Shown piece after piece: positions 11,666 to 24,585 of a stretch of DNA of 64,000 bases. Under the pieces are notes generated by a model. The model was not told the DNA's origin. It did not search any database and saw only the letters and a list, made by a program, of their open reading frames with translations. A program made the translations under genes and the position numbers. This stretch comes from Brassica napus (Eukaryota; Streptophyta; Magnoliopsida; Brassicales; Brassicaceae). Location: contig NW_026014649.1 in assembly GCF_020379485.1 (NCBI RefSeq), positions 108,501 through 172,500 of the forward strand, given 5' to 3'. Numbering within the stretch: the first letter of the stretch is position 1; each line of letters starts with the position of its first letter.

Positions 11666-12597
11666 TGTGGGAACCGAAATTCGCACTGTCGATTTCCGTT
11701 TAGATAAGGAAACTAGGAAAACCCTAATTTCCCAGAGGACCCGGATATCTGCTAATTACCACACGTCAAGCAATCAGAACACGAGAATAACAACGATAAA
11801 GTATAAGAAATCGAAGAAGAGAGCAAAGAAGATCTTATTTCTGAATTTGCGTATGAGCGTTTACAACAAGGTATAAGCCTGGGCTCGAGAGCTGTCGGCG
11901 AAATTCCTAGTTCTAGCAACCCTAAGACGGCTAAACCTAATTGAGTCGCAGCTCGAAATAACAAAAACGGAAAAATGCCTAAATTGCTCTAAGTGCTAAG
12001 TTTGCTCTGAAAAAGTTCTCCTCCATGCTCCTCGCCCAGGACTCCTTATATACTAGCTCCAAGGTCGGTTTACGCTTTTACTCTTCTGCCCTTAAGCCGT
12101 CATAGCATAAAAATGGAGATATTCCATTTTTCCCGATCTTCACAATTATCTTCAAAACTTCCGTATTTATCCGCGGAAACTTGAAATTTATCCTTCCTTG
12201 TGGACCAAGCATAAACCGTGTTGTGGTTTACGGGCTTTTGGTTAAGAAATCGTAGGATGGGCCTCGAGTCGTGTTTTAGGTCCTTTTGGGCCGTCTTCCG
12301 ACTTGACACGTTTACTACGAGTTCTTTTGATAAAGAACAAATTTTCAGCGGTTTTTAATTCGCAAAGTCTGATCGATGATTTAAAATAGCGGAAAGCATG
12401 GACTGAGCTTGCTACGGTCTTCGGGAGATGGCATTTGAAGGTTTGACGAGAATGCATGGACTGGTGTTGTATCGATGTTCGGAAGAGCTCGATCGCTATG
12501 CAACGACCGAACTTTGGCTCAAGCCCGGTCGCTATGTAGCGACCAAGCTTTGGCTCGAACTCGGTCGCTACGTAGCGACCGAGCTTTGGCTCGAGCG
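11666..12597 (-). repeat. Truncated 3' LTR of E2
   Basis: Reverse complement of an E-type LTR, starting TGTGGGAACCGAAATTCGC and matching 29925-30800 closely. It holds about three copies of the GGTCGCTACGTAGCGACC palindrome near 12488-12582. It ends inside the palindrome block, where it is fused to the integrase of element C (about 12597); the fused frame reads integrase straight into LTR sequence. Confidence 0.85.
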
Positions 12598-14994
12598 ACT
12601 TGGTCCGCCGATCAACCACAACCCATACTGCATCTTTCTTATTCCTGGTCGTGGGAAACCCAGTCATAAAATCCATTGTGATGTGATCCCATTTCCATTA
12701 TGGTATGGGTAGGTTCTGAAGTAGACCACTGGGAACCTGATGTTCTGCCTTCACCAGTTGACAAGTGGGACACTTAGCCACCCACTCTGCAACATCAGAT
12801 TTCATCCTCACCCAATGGTAGTACCTTTTCAGATCCCTATACATCTTGTTCAGTCCAGGATGAACTGAAAACTTAGACTTATGAGCCTGTCTCATAATCT
12901 CTTCTTTGAGTTCCTTATCATTAGGAACACTGACCCTCCCATTGACCAAGATGGTACCATTGTCAGTTGTCTGGTACTCGGTGTCATTGGCGGCTACCTT
13001 CTTTAGATTTTCATCCAGGCCCTGTGCTTGCCTGATCCTGGTCAGGAGATCGGCCTGGTTCACTGCCTCCAACCCCAATGGCTCATCTGAACCAACCAAG
13101 GTGTTGAGGTTCAAGGACCTGATCATACCTTCCAGTTCATCCGCCTCCCTCTCAGATGACACTTCAGCCCTTCTGCGGCTCAAAGCATCAGCCACTAGGT
13201 TAGCTTTCCCAGGATGATAAGCTATGTCCAGATCATAATCTGCAACAAACTCCATCCACCTCCTCTGCCTTAAGTTTAACTCAGGCTGAGTGAATATGTA
13301 CTTCAAGCTCTTATGGTCTGTGAGTATTTGCACCCTGGCACCATAAAGATATGATCTCCATATCTTTAATGCAAATACTACTGCAGCCATCTCCAAATCA
13401 TGGGTCGGATAGTTACCCTCATGCTTCCTTAACTGTCGGGAAGCATAGGCTATCACCTTCCCATGTTGTGTCAAAACACAACCAAGACCGGTTATGGATG
13501 CATCCGTATACACCACATAAGGCTGATCAGCCTCAGGCAACACCAGGACAGGTGCATTAGTCAACATGTTCTTGAGTGCTGCAAAACTTTTCGCACACTC
13601 CTCAGACCATGTGAACCTCACGTCCTTGCCTGTCAGCTTAGTCATAGGTTGAGCTATGCTCGAGAACCCCTTGACATATTTCCTGTAATAACCAGCCAAC
13701 CCTAAGAAGCTTCTAACTTCCGTAGCATTCTTTGGCTGTGGCCATTCCTGGATACATTTGATCTTATCTTGATCCACTGAGACTCCTTTATCAGACACCA
13801 CATGTCCAAGGAACCCAATGCTCTTCTGCCAGAAACTACACTTGCTTAGCTTAGCAAAGAGCTTCTGTTCTCTCAGGCGGCCCAACACCGCCCTAAGGTG
13901 TCTTTCATGGTCCTCCTTTGTCTTGGAATACACGAGTATATCATCAATGAAGATGATCACAAACTCGTCCAAGTATTCCCTGAAGATGTCGTTCATCATC
14001 TTCATGAATGCAGCAGGTGCATTGGTCAGTCCGAACGGCATAACCACAAACTCATAGTGGCCATACCTAGTTCGGAACGCTGTCTTCCTCACATCATCTG
14101 GTGCAATGGGGATCTGATGATACCCAGAGGCCAAGTCAATCTTGGAGAACCACTTGGCTCCACGGAGTTGATCCAACAACTCATCAATCATGGGTAAAGG
14201 GTACTTGTTCTTCACAGTCACCCTGTTCAAACCCCTATAATCAATGCACAACCTAAAGCTACCATCCTTTTTCTTAACAAATAGGACTGGTGCTCCCCAA
14301 GGTGATACACTAGGGCGTATGAACCCCTTCTCAAGCAACTCCTCAAGTTGCTTCTTCAGCTCTGCCATCTCAGCTGGTGCCATTCTATATGGACTTTTTG
14401 ATAATGGGGCCGTTCCAGGTTCCAATTCAATGATGAATGGGTCAGCCCTATCAGGGGGAATGCCCTGTAGTGCCCCAAACACATCCTGAAATTCCCGAAC
14501 AAACGGTATACCCTCTGGGTCACAGGCCCCTACAACCTCATCAGTGTAAATGGTAGCCAAAAAGGCCTCACAACCATTTCCAAGCATCCGTTCTACTTGG
14601 ACTGCTGAAACCACCAAACTACAAGAGGTTGGCTTGATTCCTTGGTACTTAATCGGGGGTCCAAACTCGTTCTCAAGTTGCACCCTTCCCCGGTGACAAT
14701 CTAGAGTTGCCCGATACTTTCCCAACCAGTCCATGCCCAAGATAACTTCATGATGCTTGAGGGGGACAACAATCAGATCTATAGGCATCGGCCTATCCAA
14801 GATCACCACAGGGATGTCCTTAACCAGACCGAGTGAGTTCATAACTTGCCCTCCGGCCGCACTCACTCGTTCAGGACCATCCCATGTTCCATACTGGAAC
14901 AAACCTTTTCCTATCATACTTGGACTCACAAAACTATGTGTAGCTCCAGTATCAAATAATGTGTGTGTTTCCACACCACCAATACTTAAGGTCC
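12598..14994 (-). pseudogene. Element C pol: protease-RT-RNase H-integrase (truncated)
   Basis: After the candidate intron (14995-15087) the frame runs open from protease to 12698. Protease active site [13 protein letters not shown] is near the start; the protease tail is [19 protein letters not shown] has [24 protein letters not shown] and the catalytic FIDDILVYS (~residue 345 of the 758-residue frame). RNase H has [14 protein letters not shown] (~495) and [10 protein letters not shown]. The integrase zinc finger is [16 protein letters not shown]...CPTCQ (~705-745). A TAA at 12698-12700 replaces the Glu codon expected in the PIPEW motif; beyond it the integrase core ([20 protein letters not shown]) continues only to ~12598, where LTR sequence of E2 begins. 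The catalytic DDE residues beyond the first are missing. Confidence 0.92.
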
Positions 14995-15087
14995 CTACAC
15001 AAGACCCATCAAAGTATATCTATCCATCCTAGGTTCCATACCATGCAATTCTACTGGAATTGTAAAAGTAGTAGTCTAGAATGTTAC
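14995..15087 (-). other. Candidate 93-nt intron between gag and protease (element C)
   Basis: On the minus strand the segment begins GTAACA after CTG (donor) and ends TTGTGTAG before GG (acceptor), with a branch-like TTTGAT ~15 nt upstream. It holds two in-frame TAG codons, one of which ends gag (15031-15029). Its removal joins gag to protease in one frame. Element B has a segment of exactly the same length at the same place (35284-35376) sharing TGGTATGGAACCTAG. Splicing is inferred, not observed; stop read-through is the alternative, but two stops here make it less likely. Confidence 0.6.
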
Positions 15088-16673
15088 CAGTGATCGCTTG
15101 GAAAGGCTGAGTCCCATCCACATCCTTGGATAGCTCATACACACGAGGTGTTGAGGTCTGGCCTCGTCCCTGGACTGGCCTGCTAGCCTCTCCACGTCCC
15201 TTACTTTGGTTGCCTTGCAACTTAGGGCAATCCCTGCGGTAGTGGCCCTTCTGGCCGCAGTGGTGACAGGTCCTGGACTCACCCAACGGGCTTGGACAAT
15301 CCTTGGCTGAGTGATCCATCTTACCACATCGAGTACAGGCACCCATGGCCTTCCAGCACTCTCCACCGTGGTATCGACCACACTTAGGGCACTCTGACCT
15401 ACCACTTGAGGTTTTACCCTCCTCGGTCGAGTCCCTCTTCCTCTTCTTGTCACCACTCTGACCCGAGGATACCACCAAACTCTTCAGCTTCTGCTTACCC
15501 TCCTCGGTGAGGTTGGTCTCCAGCAAGGCCATCCTCTCAACCAACTCAGAAACCGTGTGGAACTTACAAACAGAACAGTAGGTTCGAAGTTCCACCCTTA
15601 GGCCTCGGATGAACCTTCGGACTTGAACCTTCTCATCCTCCAGTTCTCTTCCCACATACCTCCTGAGTCGGTTGAACTCTTCTTCATACTCACGAACAGT
15701 CCTCCGTCCCTGAGTCAAGTCCAGGAACTTGGACTCCAAACGATCCCACGCCTCAGCAGGAAAGTACTTATGGTTGAACTCAACCTCAAAGTCAGCAAAG
15801 TGCTCAATGGTACCATTGGTACGCTTGTCCAAAGCTAACCACCAATTATGTGCATCTCCCTCCAGGAAGTGTACTGCTATGTCCTTCTGGTAATCCTCAG
15901 GACATCGTGTGGACTTGAAGTTTCGAACCAACCTGGTTCTCCACTCGTCCGCCTCCATAGGATCAACACTTCCAGCAAAGTGTTTGGTTCCCAACTTGGA
16001 GATATGCTCCAGCACCTTCAGGTAGTCCATACCATGCACTGGCCTGACCGGTGGGTCTATCTCAATCACCTCAGCCACACGGCTAGCACCAACATCAGCC
16101 ACTCCAGCAGCAACCCAAACCGGGGGATTAGCCTGTCCCACGGACGAGTTCACCAATGGTGTGAACGCCTGTGTCAAGGAGGCTATCTGAGCTCCCATGA
16201 TCTGCATAGCCTCCACCAAGCCCCTTATGGTCGGCTCAATGACCTCCTCGGCACCAGTGACCCGAACATTGTTTGCATCAACATTCTGGCCACTCCCAGC
16301 ACCAACGTTGGACGACCCAGTATCGTCTCCATGGACTTGCTCTTGCTGCTCGTCCACATTAGTTTCATTAACCTCAGTAGGAAGAGTTGGACCCACTGGA
16401 AGTCCGGTTGCATTGTCCACCTGCTCCACCAGAGCGGGTAGCACTGTGGTTGGAATGGTTCCAGCTGGTAACACTCCGGTCTGTTCAGCACCATCCTGCC
16501 CCACTGCTCCAGACGCTCCAGTTGCCTCCTTTCCTTTCCGAGATTTATACCTTCTTGTACCCTTAGGAGTTACAAACACAAACAAAAGGTTAGTCCACAA
16601 CTGAACACACAACCTCAATCACTCCTAAGTTAATCAGTACAAAAGATTACTTAGAACCCAACAATCTCACCAT
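15029..16673 (-). CDS. Element C gag with a leader intron after the start codon
   Basis: Gag polyprotein of a Tekay/Del-type chromovirus: it forms the particle and binds RNA. The open frame runs 16618-15029. The retrotransposon gag core (WRTRLVRNFKSTRCPEDYQ, HNWWLALDKR, FDLTQGRRTVREYEEEFNRL-like stretch) spans ~residues 205-350 of the 529-residue frame. Three zinc knuckles follow: CPKCGRYHGGEC, CTRCGKMDHSAKDC and CHHCGQKGHYRRDC. There is no ATG near the frame's left end. The plausible start is ATG at 16673-16671, followed at once by a donor GTGAG; the acceptor CTCCTAAG ends at 16562 (109-nt intron, branch CTAAC at 16593-16589) and the gag frame opens exactly there. Unspliced RNA would give only eight codons from this ATG before TAA. 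Element B has the same design. The zinc fingers and core are certain; the start is inferred. Confidence 0.85.
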
Positions 16674-16733
16674 GAGTCCAAACGGCCAAGTGTGTGGTGA
16701 ACCAATAACCCAACAAATCCTAGAATCAAGAAG

Positions 16734-16745
16734 GCTCTGATACCA
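16734..16745 (-). other. Primer binding site of element C (tRNA-iMet type)
   Basis: TGGTATCAGAGC on the minus strand, three bases inside the 5' LTR end. It is complementary to the 3' end of plant initiator methionine tRNA, as in most plant Ty1 and Ty3 elements. The leader 16619-16733 holds the proposed start codon and leader intron. Confidence 0.9.
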
Positions 16746-16748
16746 ACT

Positions 16749-18441
16749 TGTAAGACCCGATCCTGGATTCCCCAATCCAACCAGACCGCGGCCTCACCAA
16801 ACAATGCAACCAGTTTCATTTACATATTCTAGTTCAAGTGTTAAATAATTCTAAGTCTTTTTCAGAGTTTTGAGTTTCCAACATTCACACTTAAACAATC
16901 CAACATCGACTAGGGCAAATAGATATTTCATAGATAATAACCAAGGTTCATACATCATTCATCATCCTAATAAATAGATCACACACTAGAATCGCATAAG
17001 TTCACAAGTTGCACAATAGGCTACAATAATTACACAATTTTCAGAATCAACCCAATCACCACACATCTTCCCATGGCCGCGGTCCTCATGGTGCTTTTCC
17101 CTTACCACGGTCCATTTCTGGTCCTGGATCCAACACAAACAAACACACAATCACAAGGTTAGATTACAAAACAAGAATCAGTTCACATTGCATGGTCGGA
17201 TCCAATCTAGTCAAGAACAATCATCAAAAATGTCAAATCTGACCCCTTTAAAAAGAGATCCAAATACCAAATAAAATTCATGATAAATCATGACAATTCA
17301 GAAGAAAAATATTCCCATAATCAGATTCAAAAGAACTGGCTCAGATCATAGTGATCTCGGCCATGAACAGCCCACACAAGAACAAGGGGCTTTCATGGGG
17401 ATTTGATCAGGCCAAGGCCTTAAGATCGATAGATCCTTCCCTGTAATATCATAAAACAATCCATAGTACAATATATATGAAGAAAACAGAGTAGAAGAAG
17501 TCAGAGTAAGGAGTGGCCAATCGATCCAAACCGGCCAGACTCACACGGCCATCATCCGCGGCCTTCTCCGGTTACTCTTGGCCACACCTCTCACCTTAGG
17601 AGTTCGGTCTCCAGGGGCGACTTCCTTCTCTTTCTCCTTTGCCTTCTCCTTGTATTTCTGCCTCAAATCCATCCTCTTGATCACACGCCCAAACACACCA
17701 GGAACACTCAAGAACAATCTCTTGGATCAAATCGGCCAATCCAAGGTTTGTGTCTCTCTTTCTCTCTTGAATTTTCTCTGTGTTTCTCTCTGTGTGAAAG
17801 TGAGTAAAAATCGACCAGAATGGCAGAAATGAGAGAGAGAGGACGACTTAAACTGTCCCCAACCGCCTGGGTGAACAGTTACCAAAAATCACATCCCTTC
17901 TTCCCAAAACCGTCCCATAACCGCCCATTGGCGGTTTCTCCCCTTTTCTTCCTTTGACAAATCGATCACTGAGCCTCAGCTCACACTCTGGAAGCTTGCC
18001 CACTCCCTGTCCCAAGCCTAAGACCAATTTGGTCGAACCGTCCTGCACCCGGACACCCGGCTCGCCCAGTAACCGTCCCGGACTCGTCCACACTGATCCG
18101 AACCAGAACGCACAGTTCACCGGATTGAGCTGACCTCCAGCTGTTCCCAGCTGAGTGAGCTAGTCCACCAGCTCCTGTGAGCTGAACAGATCATGGTGAA
18201 CTGAATACCAGCTGAACCGAGCTGATTGAACTCAAACCAACACTCGTCCAGCTGCCTAAACACTCACTCAACTCCTTTACCCTTGTTTCCATCGTATCCT
18301 GGTTAAGCCTCAGCTGACTGATGCCCTTAACCTTCATTCAGGGCCATGATACGCTTGTCTCAAGGTCTAATGACCTGACTGGTGCGTCTCCCCGCACCAT
18401 GGCCCGTCCGGGCGATCCTATCTAGGATCGGGGACATGACA
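16749..18441 (-). repeat. 5' LTR of element C (~1.69 kb)
   Basis: On the minus strand it starts TGTCATGTCCCCGATCC and ends CGGGTCTTACA, next to the primer site. It has an AGCT-rich block at 18125-18260 and a purine/pyrimidine stretch with GAGAGAGAGAGG near 17830. The segment 17800-18441 is nearly the same as 42820-43465. No gene: the small frames are incidental. Confidence 0.88.
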
Positions 18442-18446
18442 TGACC

Positions 18447-20004
18447 GCTCTTCATCAAGCTCCGTCTTCATCCGCTCCATGTACTGAACAATACTCGAGG
18501 AAGAAACAGAGAGCTGAGATGATGAGGTTGAGATAGCTTCAGAGGTACGACCGATACCATACCGACGACCCTTCTTAATAGGAACATTCTACAAAAGAAG
18601 AGTAGAAAGATTTTAAAATTTTATAAGAACTATAAATATAACATGTTAATATTCAAGCAGCTGGATTTGAAGTAACCGATCCAACATCTAACTGAAGAAG
18701 AAATAAACTGACTCGGTTTCTGTTTTGCTATATATAAAAGTCACACAACCTTTAACTGAATTCAAACTGACAGTTCTACTGAAGTGAAACCAAACCTATA
18801 TTAGGAGCTTGAGAACGAATCCTAAAATTCTAAGTTATAGGCTGGAGAAAAAAAAAAACAACTGACCACATAAAGTAGACATACCTCGAGAACCAGTTGG
18901 TTGATCTCTTCGCGGGACAGCATGTTAGAAGCTGTAGATCCATCATTCGCAGACAACTGATGAGACTGCTGAAGTTGTGCTTCTTTGTCCTCCTTCAGCT
19001 TACTCAGAGTTGCCAACAGCTCTCTCGCAACAGGATCTTGCACCTCACCGGTTTGTTTATTGGTGTGCATATCCCTCATCAATTCTAACCAATCTGGTGG
19101 CACACCACCCCTTTCAGCAGTCTTCCAATAAACACACAAATGATATAAGAGTATCAGTTCAATGTATATGATGAAATTAATAAAGTTGAAAAAAAAAATA
19201 CCGCTTACCATTTCTATCTCACGTTCCTCTCGTGTCTTAGCACCACCATTGTGTACTGCTTCACCTTTTCCACCACGCTTGCTTCTTCTATTAACAGAAT
19301 TGGTAGCTGCAATATGTGCAGTAGCATCGAGCTGCCAATAGGCTTTAAACCCGTCCCACACATCTTGATTCAGACATATGGGTTTATCCTTCTTCAGCCT
19401 CCACTTTTTCTTCCACTCAGTCACGTTGCTCGTGTACTGCTTTCTAGCCTGCAAATTAAAGGCTGTCCGCACATCATTGGTGAAAGCAGGGTCCCAGTTC
19501 CAATCTTGCTGCAATGAACATGCAAACACAACAAACATATGCATAAGTCGAAATTAATCTGTAACCAAGCGGACATTTACATTACAAAAAGACATTACCG
19601 CAAATGAACGGAGCCACATCTTCTGAATTTCTAATGGAACATGTGCATACGTCGGATAAGGCAACTCAAGGAGACTGTGAAAGCATTTCAAAATCGACTT
19701 GCAAATTGCATTGCTATTTCTTCGCCTAAACCTATAAACAATGAATACATAAGCACATAGCAAAACAGAAATGATTAGATTAAGAGTAAAAATTTACCAG
19801 CTAGTATTTGGTTCTCCATTTGGGCTCAGCTTAGGAAGCAACTCTCGTCCTGGTGCCAGCAACAACTCGTTCAGTAACCTATCCTCGATGATTGATGCTG
19901 GCTGTGGCTGAGGGACACTTGTTCCTTGTGCAGCCGGGGAACCCAGACCAGCAGATGAGGAAGATGGAAAAGAACCGGCGAGAAAATCCGCATAAGACCT
20001 CGAG
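18447..20004 (-). pseudogene. CACTA-borne En/Spm-like protein (Transposase_24, PF03004 type), truncated
   Basis: Multi-exon gene read from alternating open blocks with GT/AG borders. Exon blocks are approximately 20004-19799 (Ser/Pro/Gln-rich, ending ...LSPNGEPNTSW before GTAAATTTT), 19737-19605 (CKSILKCFHSLLELPYPTYAHVP), 19509-19210 (WNWDPAFTNDVRTAFNLQARKQYT, KPICLNQDVWDGFKAYW), 19122-18887 (GGVPPDWLELMRDMHTNKQTGE, then a Gln/Glu-rich coiled segment) and 18593-18447 (SSIVQYMERMKTELDEE). The W..FK.YW region and the GEVQDP motif are typical of the PF03004 family carried by plant CACTA elements, which are thought to bind subterminal repeats. The C-terminal end is lost at the junction with element C. 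Exon borders are approximate. Confidence 0.75.
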
Positions 20005-20346
20005 TTAAAAAAAAATTAACACTTAGAACAAGAAATGAAATGTTTTTGACAGAGAGTTAACAACATAACCGATCAAAATCTATGTACTTTTAGAGTTTTA
20101 ATTACCACAACCTATAAGAAGCTATCAACATCATACACAAAAAATCATTTGACAAAATCAAAACCGATGATTCATTCACACGAAGCAGACCAAGAATCTA
20201 TCAAAATCATAGACGGGAATTTTTTCCATAATCAAAACCGATAATCAAGCATTCAGACGAAGCAGGACAAGAAGCTATCAACATCATAACGAGAAATCAT
20301 TTGCCCTAAAACCTAAACTAAACAAACGAAACTCATAAAACTTACA

Positions 20347-20985
20347 TCTTTCGGCTGAGATTTTCGAGAGAGAGAGAGGGAGAGAGATGGGAATGAAGGG
20401 ACGGCGAGATCGACGGAGAACGGCGGGGGAGAGCGACGGAGAACGGCGGGGGAGAGCGACGCAGAATGGAGGGGGAGATCGACGCAGGTCGAGATCGACG
20501 GGGATGAAACAAGGAGGCGATTTCGTCGAGAGGGGGAGGATACGGATTAGGGTTAATGCGTTTCTGGATTTATATATAACGCTTTCCGACCACCATAATG
20601 GTTGGAAATCGGTCAGAACATTCCGACCGAAGCCAGTCAGAAATCCGTCGGAAATTGAATATTTTTAAAAAAAAAAATCCGCTTTGAATCATTCATTAAA
20701 ATAAAATAAAACATATGAAAAATATTTTATTTAAAAGTACTCAAACTTACTAAAAAATATTTTCTCTTAAATATTACAAAATATATAATATCTTTCTAAC
20801 TTATAAAAGTTTTTAAAAAATATTGAAGATTTTGTTTTTAAAAAAAAAATCCGCTTTGAAACATTCATTAAAATAAAATAAAACATATGAAAAAAATTTC
20901 TAAAAAGTACTCAGACTTACTAAAAAATATTTTCTCTTATACATTACAAAATATATAATATCTTTCTAACTTATAAAAGTTTTAA
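20347..20985. repeat. Spacer between the two CACTA genes, with a direct duplication
   Basis: 20380-20500 is G/A-rich and contains a ~27-bp tandem pair (GACGGAGAACGGCGGGGGAG). 20580-20660 has Spm-like subterminal motifs (TTCCGACC, AATCCGTCGGAAAT). 20661-20815 and 20833-20985 are direct copies (CCGCTTTGAA at 20679 and 20851, spacing 172 bp) of an AT-rich segment including TAAAATAAAATAAAACATAT. No credible gene. Confidence 0.75.
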
Positions 20986-23900
20986 TTAATCCGAATTTGA
21001 TGAATATTCTGAAGAAACCGAGTCTTCGTTGAATTCTCCTTTCTCCGACTCCGAATCTGAGAATACTTCGTTGTCACCTACACCAGTAAAATCAACAACA
21101 AGATCGATTTCGCTTCCATCAACATGAAGATCACCTATGGCACTGCTCGAGGATTGTTGCATCGCAGCCGTATCCGAAACTCCTTCCAATTTCTCCGTGG
21201 AGTTATATGGGTCACGGTGACCCAAGGGTCTTGTTTATTCCTCACACGAGGATACCGAATATAAGTTACTTGATCAGCTTGTGAAGCCAGAATGAACGGA
21301 TCATAGTTTGCAAGACTTCTTCTGGAATGAACTGATGTTACTCCAAACTCGTCAATTCGTACACCATATCCAACGATCGGGTTGTACCAATCAGCAAAGA
21401 AGGCAACACACCTCAAATTAAGGATCCCCGGATAGTGAATCTCCAATATCTCACGCAAAATACCATAGTAGATTACTTCGCCAGATCTAGCAGATATACC
21501 ATGATTTATAGTTGGCTGCGTAGTGTTTTCGCTGAAAATCTTAAAAGCATATCCACGCGTGCAATACATCGGGTACGACACAGCAACAAATTTGGGACCA
21601 AGGGCCAACTCCTCTAACCATGGCTGAATAGGATCTCCTCTAGACAAGAGAAACCTTACCTGCATAGTAGTCACAAATTTAAGTAATGCACCATGTACAA
21701 AAAATCAAAAATTCAGAAGTAATAGAGAATAGATTTGAAAAACTTACATAGAATTTTAGCCAATTTACAAACTCGTTTTCTTTTAGTGCAGAAAGCTGAT
21801 CTTCAGTGTAATTAGGATATGCACCCCTTATTTGCTCCATGTAAATCCTGCCATTGAAATCATAATTAGTTACAAATTTATTTACAAAATAGGATTCTTA
21901 ATATATCATACTAAAACATAACTACCTTTCGTATGTCATTACTTCTTCGCAGTTTGCTAAAATGTACTTATGTAAGTGCATGTGCTCTTGTTCGGTGAGT
22001 CTTCTACTTTTTCCTTTTCCACTTAATCGACCAATTTGGGAAAATATGGTAGGCACCTCGACGGGATAAACTGTTCTCTGCCCTCCATCATCATGTCTTG
22101 ATGGTTTTCGACTTTTAGTTTGTATTTATGGGGTAAAAATTAAGCAGCGAACTGGGATGTTTCCTCATTGATGCTTTGTGAAACAATAGAACCCTCAACT
22201 CGGCTTAAATTTTTCACTTTCTGCTTGAAATGATACATAGAACGCTCAACCAGGTACATCCATCGATATTGAACCGGGCCCCCAAGTTCTGCTTCTCGAG
22301 CGAGATGGATTGGAAGATGCTCCATAACATCAAAAAAGGAAGGTGGAAAAATCTTCTGGACATTGCATTGGATTATCGGAATCATTTCTTTCAAGTTTCT
22401 AATTCCATCTGCTGTTAATGATCTCGAGCACAAATCTCGAAAGAAAGCTGCTATTCCTGTAACAAAGAAAAAATTATGTTAGATATGAAAAGATACTATG
22501 TAACAGGTGAAGAAGTTATTAAATACTAAATTTACCTGCTATTGCTTCATGTACATGTTTTGGAAGAAGACCAGCGAAGAGAAGACGCTGCATCATGACA
22601 TGACAATCATGACTTTTCAAACCAGAAAACTTTCCTTCTTCGCGATTAACACAGTTCCTTAGATTTGACGCATATCCATCTGGGAATTTGACGCTATCTA
22701 TAATCCAGTCGAAGAACTCTTGCTTTGCAGCTGCATCTAACCGATAAATAGGCATTGGAAGTCTTCCTCTCCCATCCACGTGGAGAGATTCCCGGGCACA
22801 TATATCTGGCAAGTCTAATATGGACTTCAGGTTGTCTTTCGTCTTTCCCTTGACATTGAGAATGGTATTCATGATGTTGTCAAATATATTCTTCTCTATA
22901 TGCATCACATCTAAATTATGCCTAAGTAGATGGTTCTCCCAATACGGCAACTTCCAAAAAATACTTTTCTTGTGCCAGTTGTGATGTTCGCCATATCCAT
23001 AAACTGGGTCATGCCCATTTCCCCCACATTTAGCTGTCGATTCCACACCAAAATCTCTGAGTTCAGTCAGGATAGATTTTCCATCTATTTCTGGTGGCGG
23101 ACCATCAAACACCTTTTTGTTCTTAGTAAACAAAGTAGTGCTTTTTCGATACGGATGGTCGTGGGGTAGATATCGTCTATGACAATCAAACCAACATGTC
23201 TTCCTTCCATTCTTCAGTTGAAACGCATCTGTGTTATCTTGACAGTAGGGACACGCTAATCTTCCATGTGTTGTCCATCCAGATAACATTCCGTATGCGG
23301 GAAAGTCACTTATGGTCCACATAAGCACTGCACGCATTATAAAATTCTGCCTAGCAGATATATCATACACTTCAACTCCTTCGGCCCATAGCATTTTCAA
23401 CTCATGAATCAATGGTTGCAAATAGACATCAAGGGATCTTTTAGGATGTGCAGGACCAGGAACTAGAATTGTGAGAAAGAGAAACTCTCGTTTCATGCAC
23501 AATGATGGAGGTAAATTGTATGGTGTTACAATAACTGGCCAAAGAGAATATTGTCTCCCATGGCTTCCGAACGGGTTGAATCCATCCGTACTTAATCCAA
23601 GGTAAACATTTCTTCTCTCAGATGCAAAACTAGGATACACTGACTGAAAATGTTGCCAGGCTTTCGCGTCTGATGGATGAGCAATTTCTCCGTTGCTGTT
23701 GTGTTCACCATGCCATCTCATAGCATCGGCGGTATGTTTGGATTGGTATAACCTCTTTAGTCGGTCTGTTATTGGCAAGTACCACATTCTCTTATATGGG
23801 ATTTTAGTCTTTCGACTTGTTTTTTGAAACCGTGGTTTGTGACAAAATCGACAACTAGTACGATCAACATCCCTTCTCCAGTATAGCATACAGTTGTCGA

Positions 23901-24585
23901 TGCAAACATCTATCATTTGATAGGGCAAACCCAACCCTGAAACTAAGTTTTGTATCTCATAATAGGTAGCTGGTGAAAGGTTATCTTCCGGCAATATATC
24001 TTTCACAAAACCAGCTATCGCATCAACACAATCTTCGCTTAAGTTGTAATCTGTTTTAATAGACATCATCCTTGTTGCAGCTGAAAGAGGTGAATACCAT
24101 CTCTACAACCATCATATAACGGTTGTTTTGCTGCATCTAACATATCATAAAATTTCTGCGCTTCAAAGTTTGGTTCCTCTACTCTATACCTATCTTTAAC
24201 CATTTGAACAGTTCCTATATGTTCATCTAAGCCACCTTGTTGTTCTCCTAACCCCCCCCCCCATGTTATCTTCTTCACTAGCACTACCGAAATTCACCAT
24301 AGAATCAGTTTCACCATGCGAATACCAAACTTTATAACCCGCCATAAATCCTCTACTATATAAGTGCTTCCATACACCACTAACTGTACCAAATCTACGA
24401 TTTTGACAAATTGGACAATGACAGTACATCTTACCCGTTTCCAAAGTCCTCGGCTGGTTTGACGCAAATGACATGAATTGTTGAAGACCTTCCGCAAATT
24501 CTTCTGTCAAAAGTCCAGTAGATGGAGCTTGATGATTGTGATCCATCCAAGACCTAAAATATTCATTATGATTTGAGGAAGACAT
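20986..24585 (-). pseudogene. CACTA transposase (TNP2/TnpD type), frame-shifted
   Basis: Proposed start ATG at 24585 (MSSSNHNEYFRSWMDHN). The N-terminal transposase-associated zinc-binding part has YCHCPICQNRR and GFMAGYKVWYSHGE. A frameshift lies in a run of G on the coding strand near 24245-24255, and another near 24066-24090, before SIKTDYNLSEDCVD. The TNP2 core fills 24060-22530: PYKRMWYLPI, MRWHGE, NVYLGLSTDGFNPFG, LSGWTTHGRLACPYC, LRHNLDVMHIEKNIFDN and SHDCHVMMQRLL. An intron of ~75 nt (donor GTAAAT ~22532, acceptor near 22459) leads to a DUF4218-like block (22458-22140), and 21674-20986 is DUF4216-like (FADWYNPIVGYGVRIDEFGV) with an acidic Ser-rich tail. The region 22139-21675 is degenerate. 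It would cut and paste CACTA ends; this copy cannot be translated without repair of the frame. Confidence 0.88.

Larger units (their letters stand above)
12598..18441 (-). mobile_element. Chromovirus C, 5' half (LTR, PBS, gag, protease, RT, RNase H, partial integrase)
   Basis: Reverse-strand Ty3/gypsy element of the Tekay/Del type. The 5' LTR at 18441-16749, primer site, gag and pol run in order until pol stops in the integrase core at 12598. The rest of integrase, the polypurine tract and the 3' LTR are gone. The LTR's outer end at 18441 abuts CACTA coding sequence, so C inserted into the CACTA element; the missing half went in a later deletion that also took one CACTA end and part of E2. 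Confidence 0.8.

Noticed and set aside
15029..15031. Plain stop-codon read-through as the sole gag-pol link in element C
   Set aside because: A second in-frame TAG follows three codons later and good splice sites bracket both; kept only as the less likely alternative.
16734..16745. tRNA gene suggested by TGGTATCAGAGC
   Set aside because: Only the primer-binding complement is present; there is no cloverleaf around it, here or at 33794 and 40481.
20387..20668. 94-codon Arg/Gly-rich open frame
   Set aside because: It lies in a G/A-rich low-complexity spacer of the CACTA element with a tandem duplication; no family resemblance.
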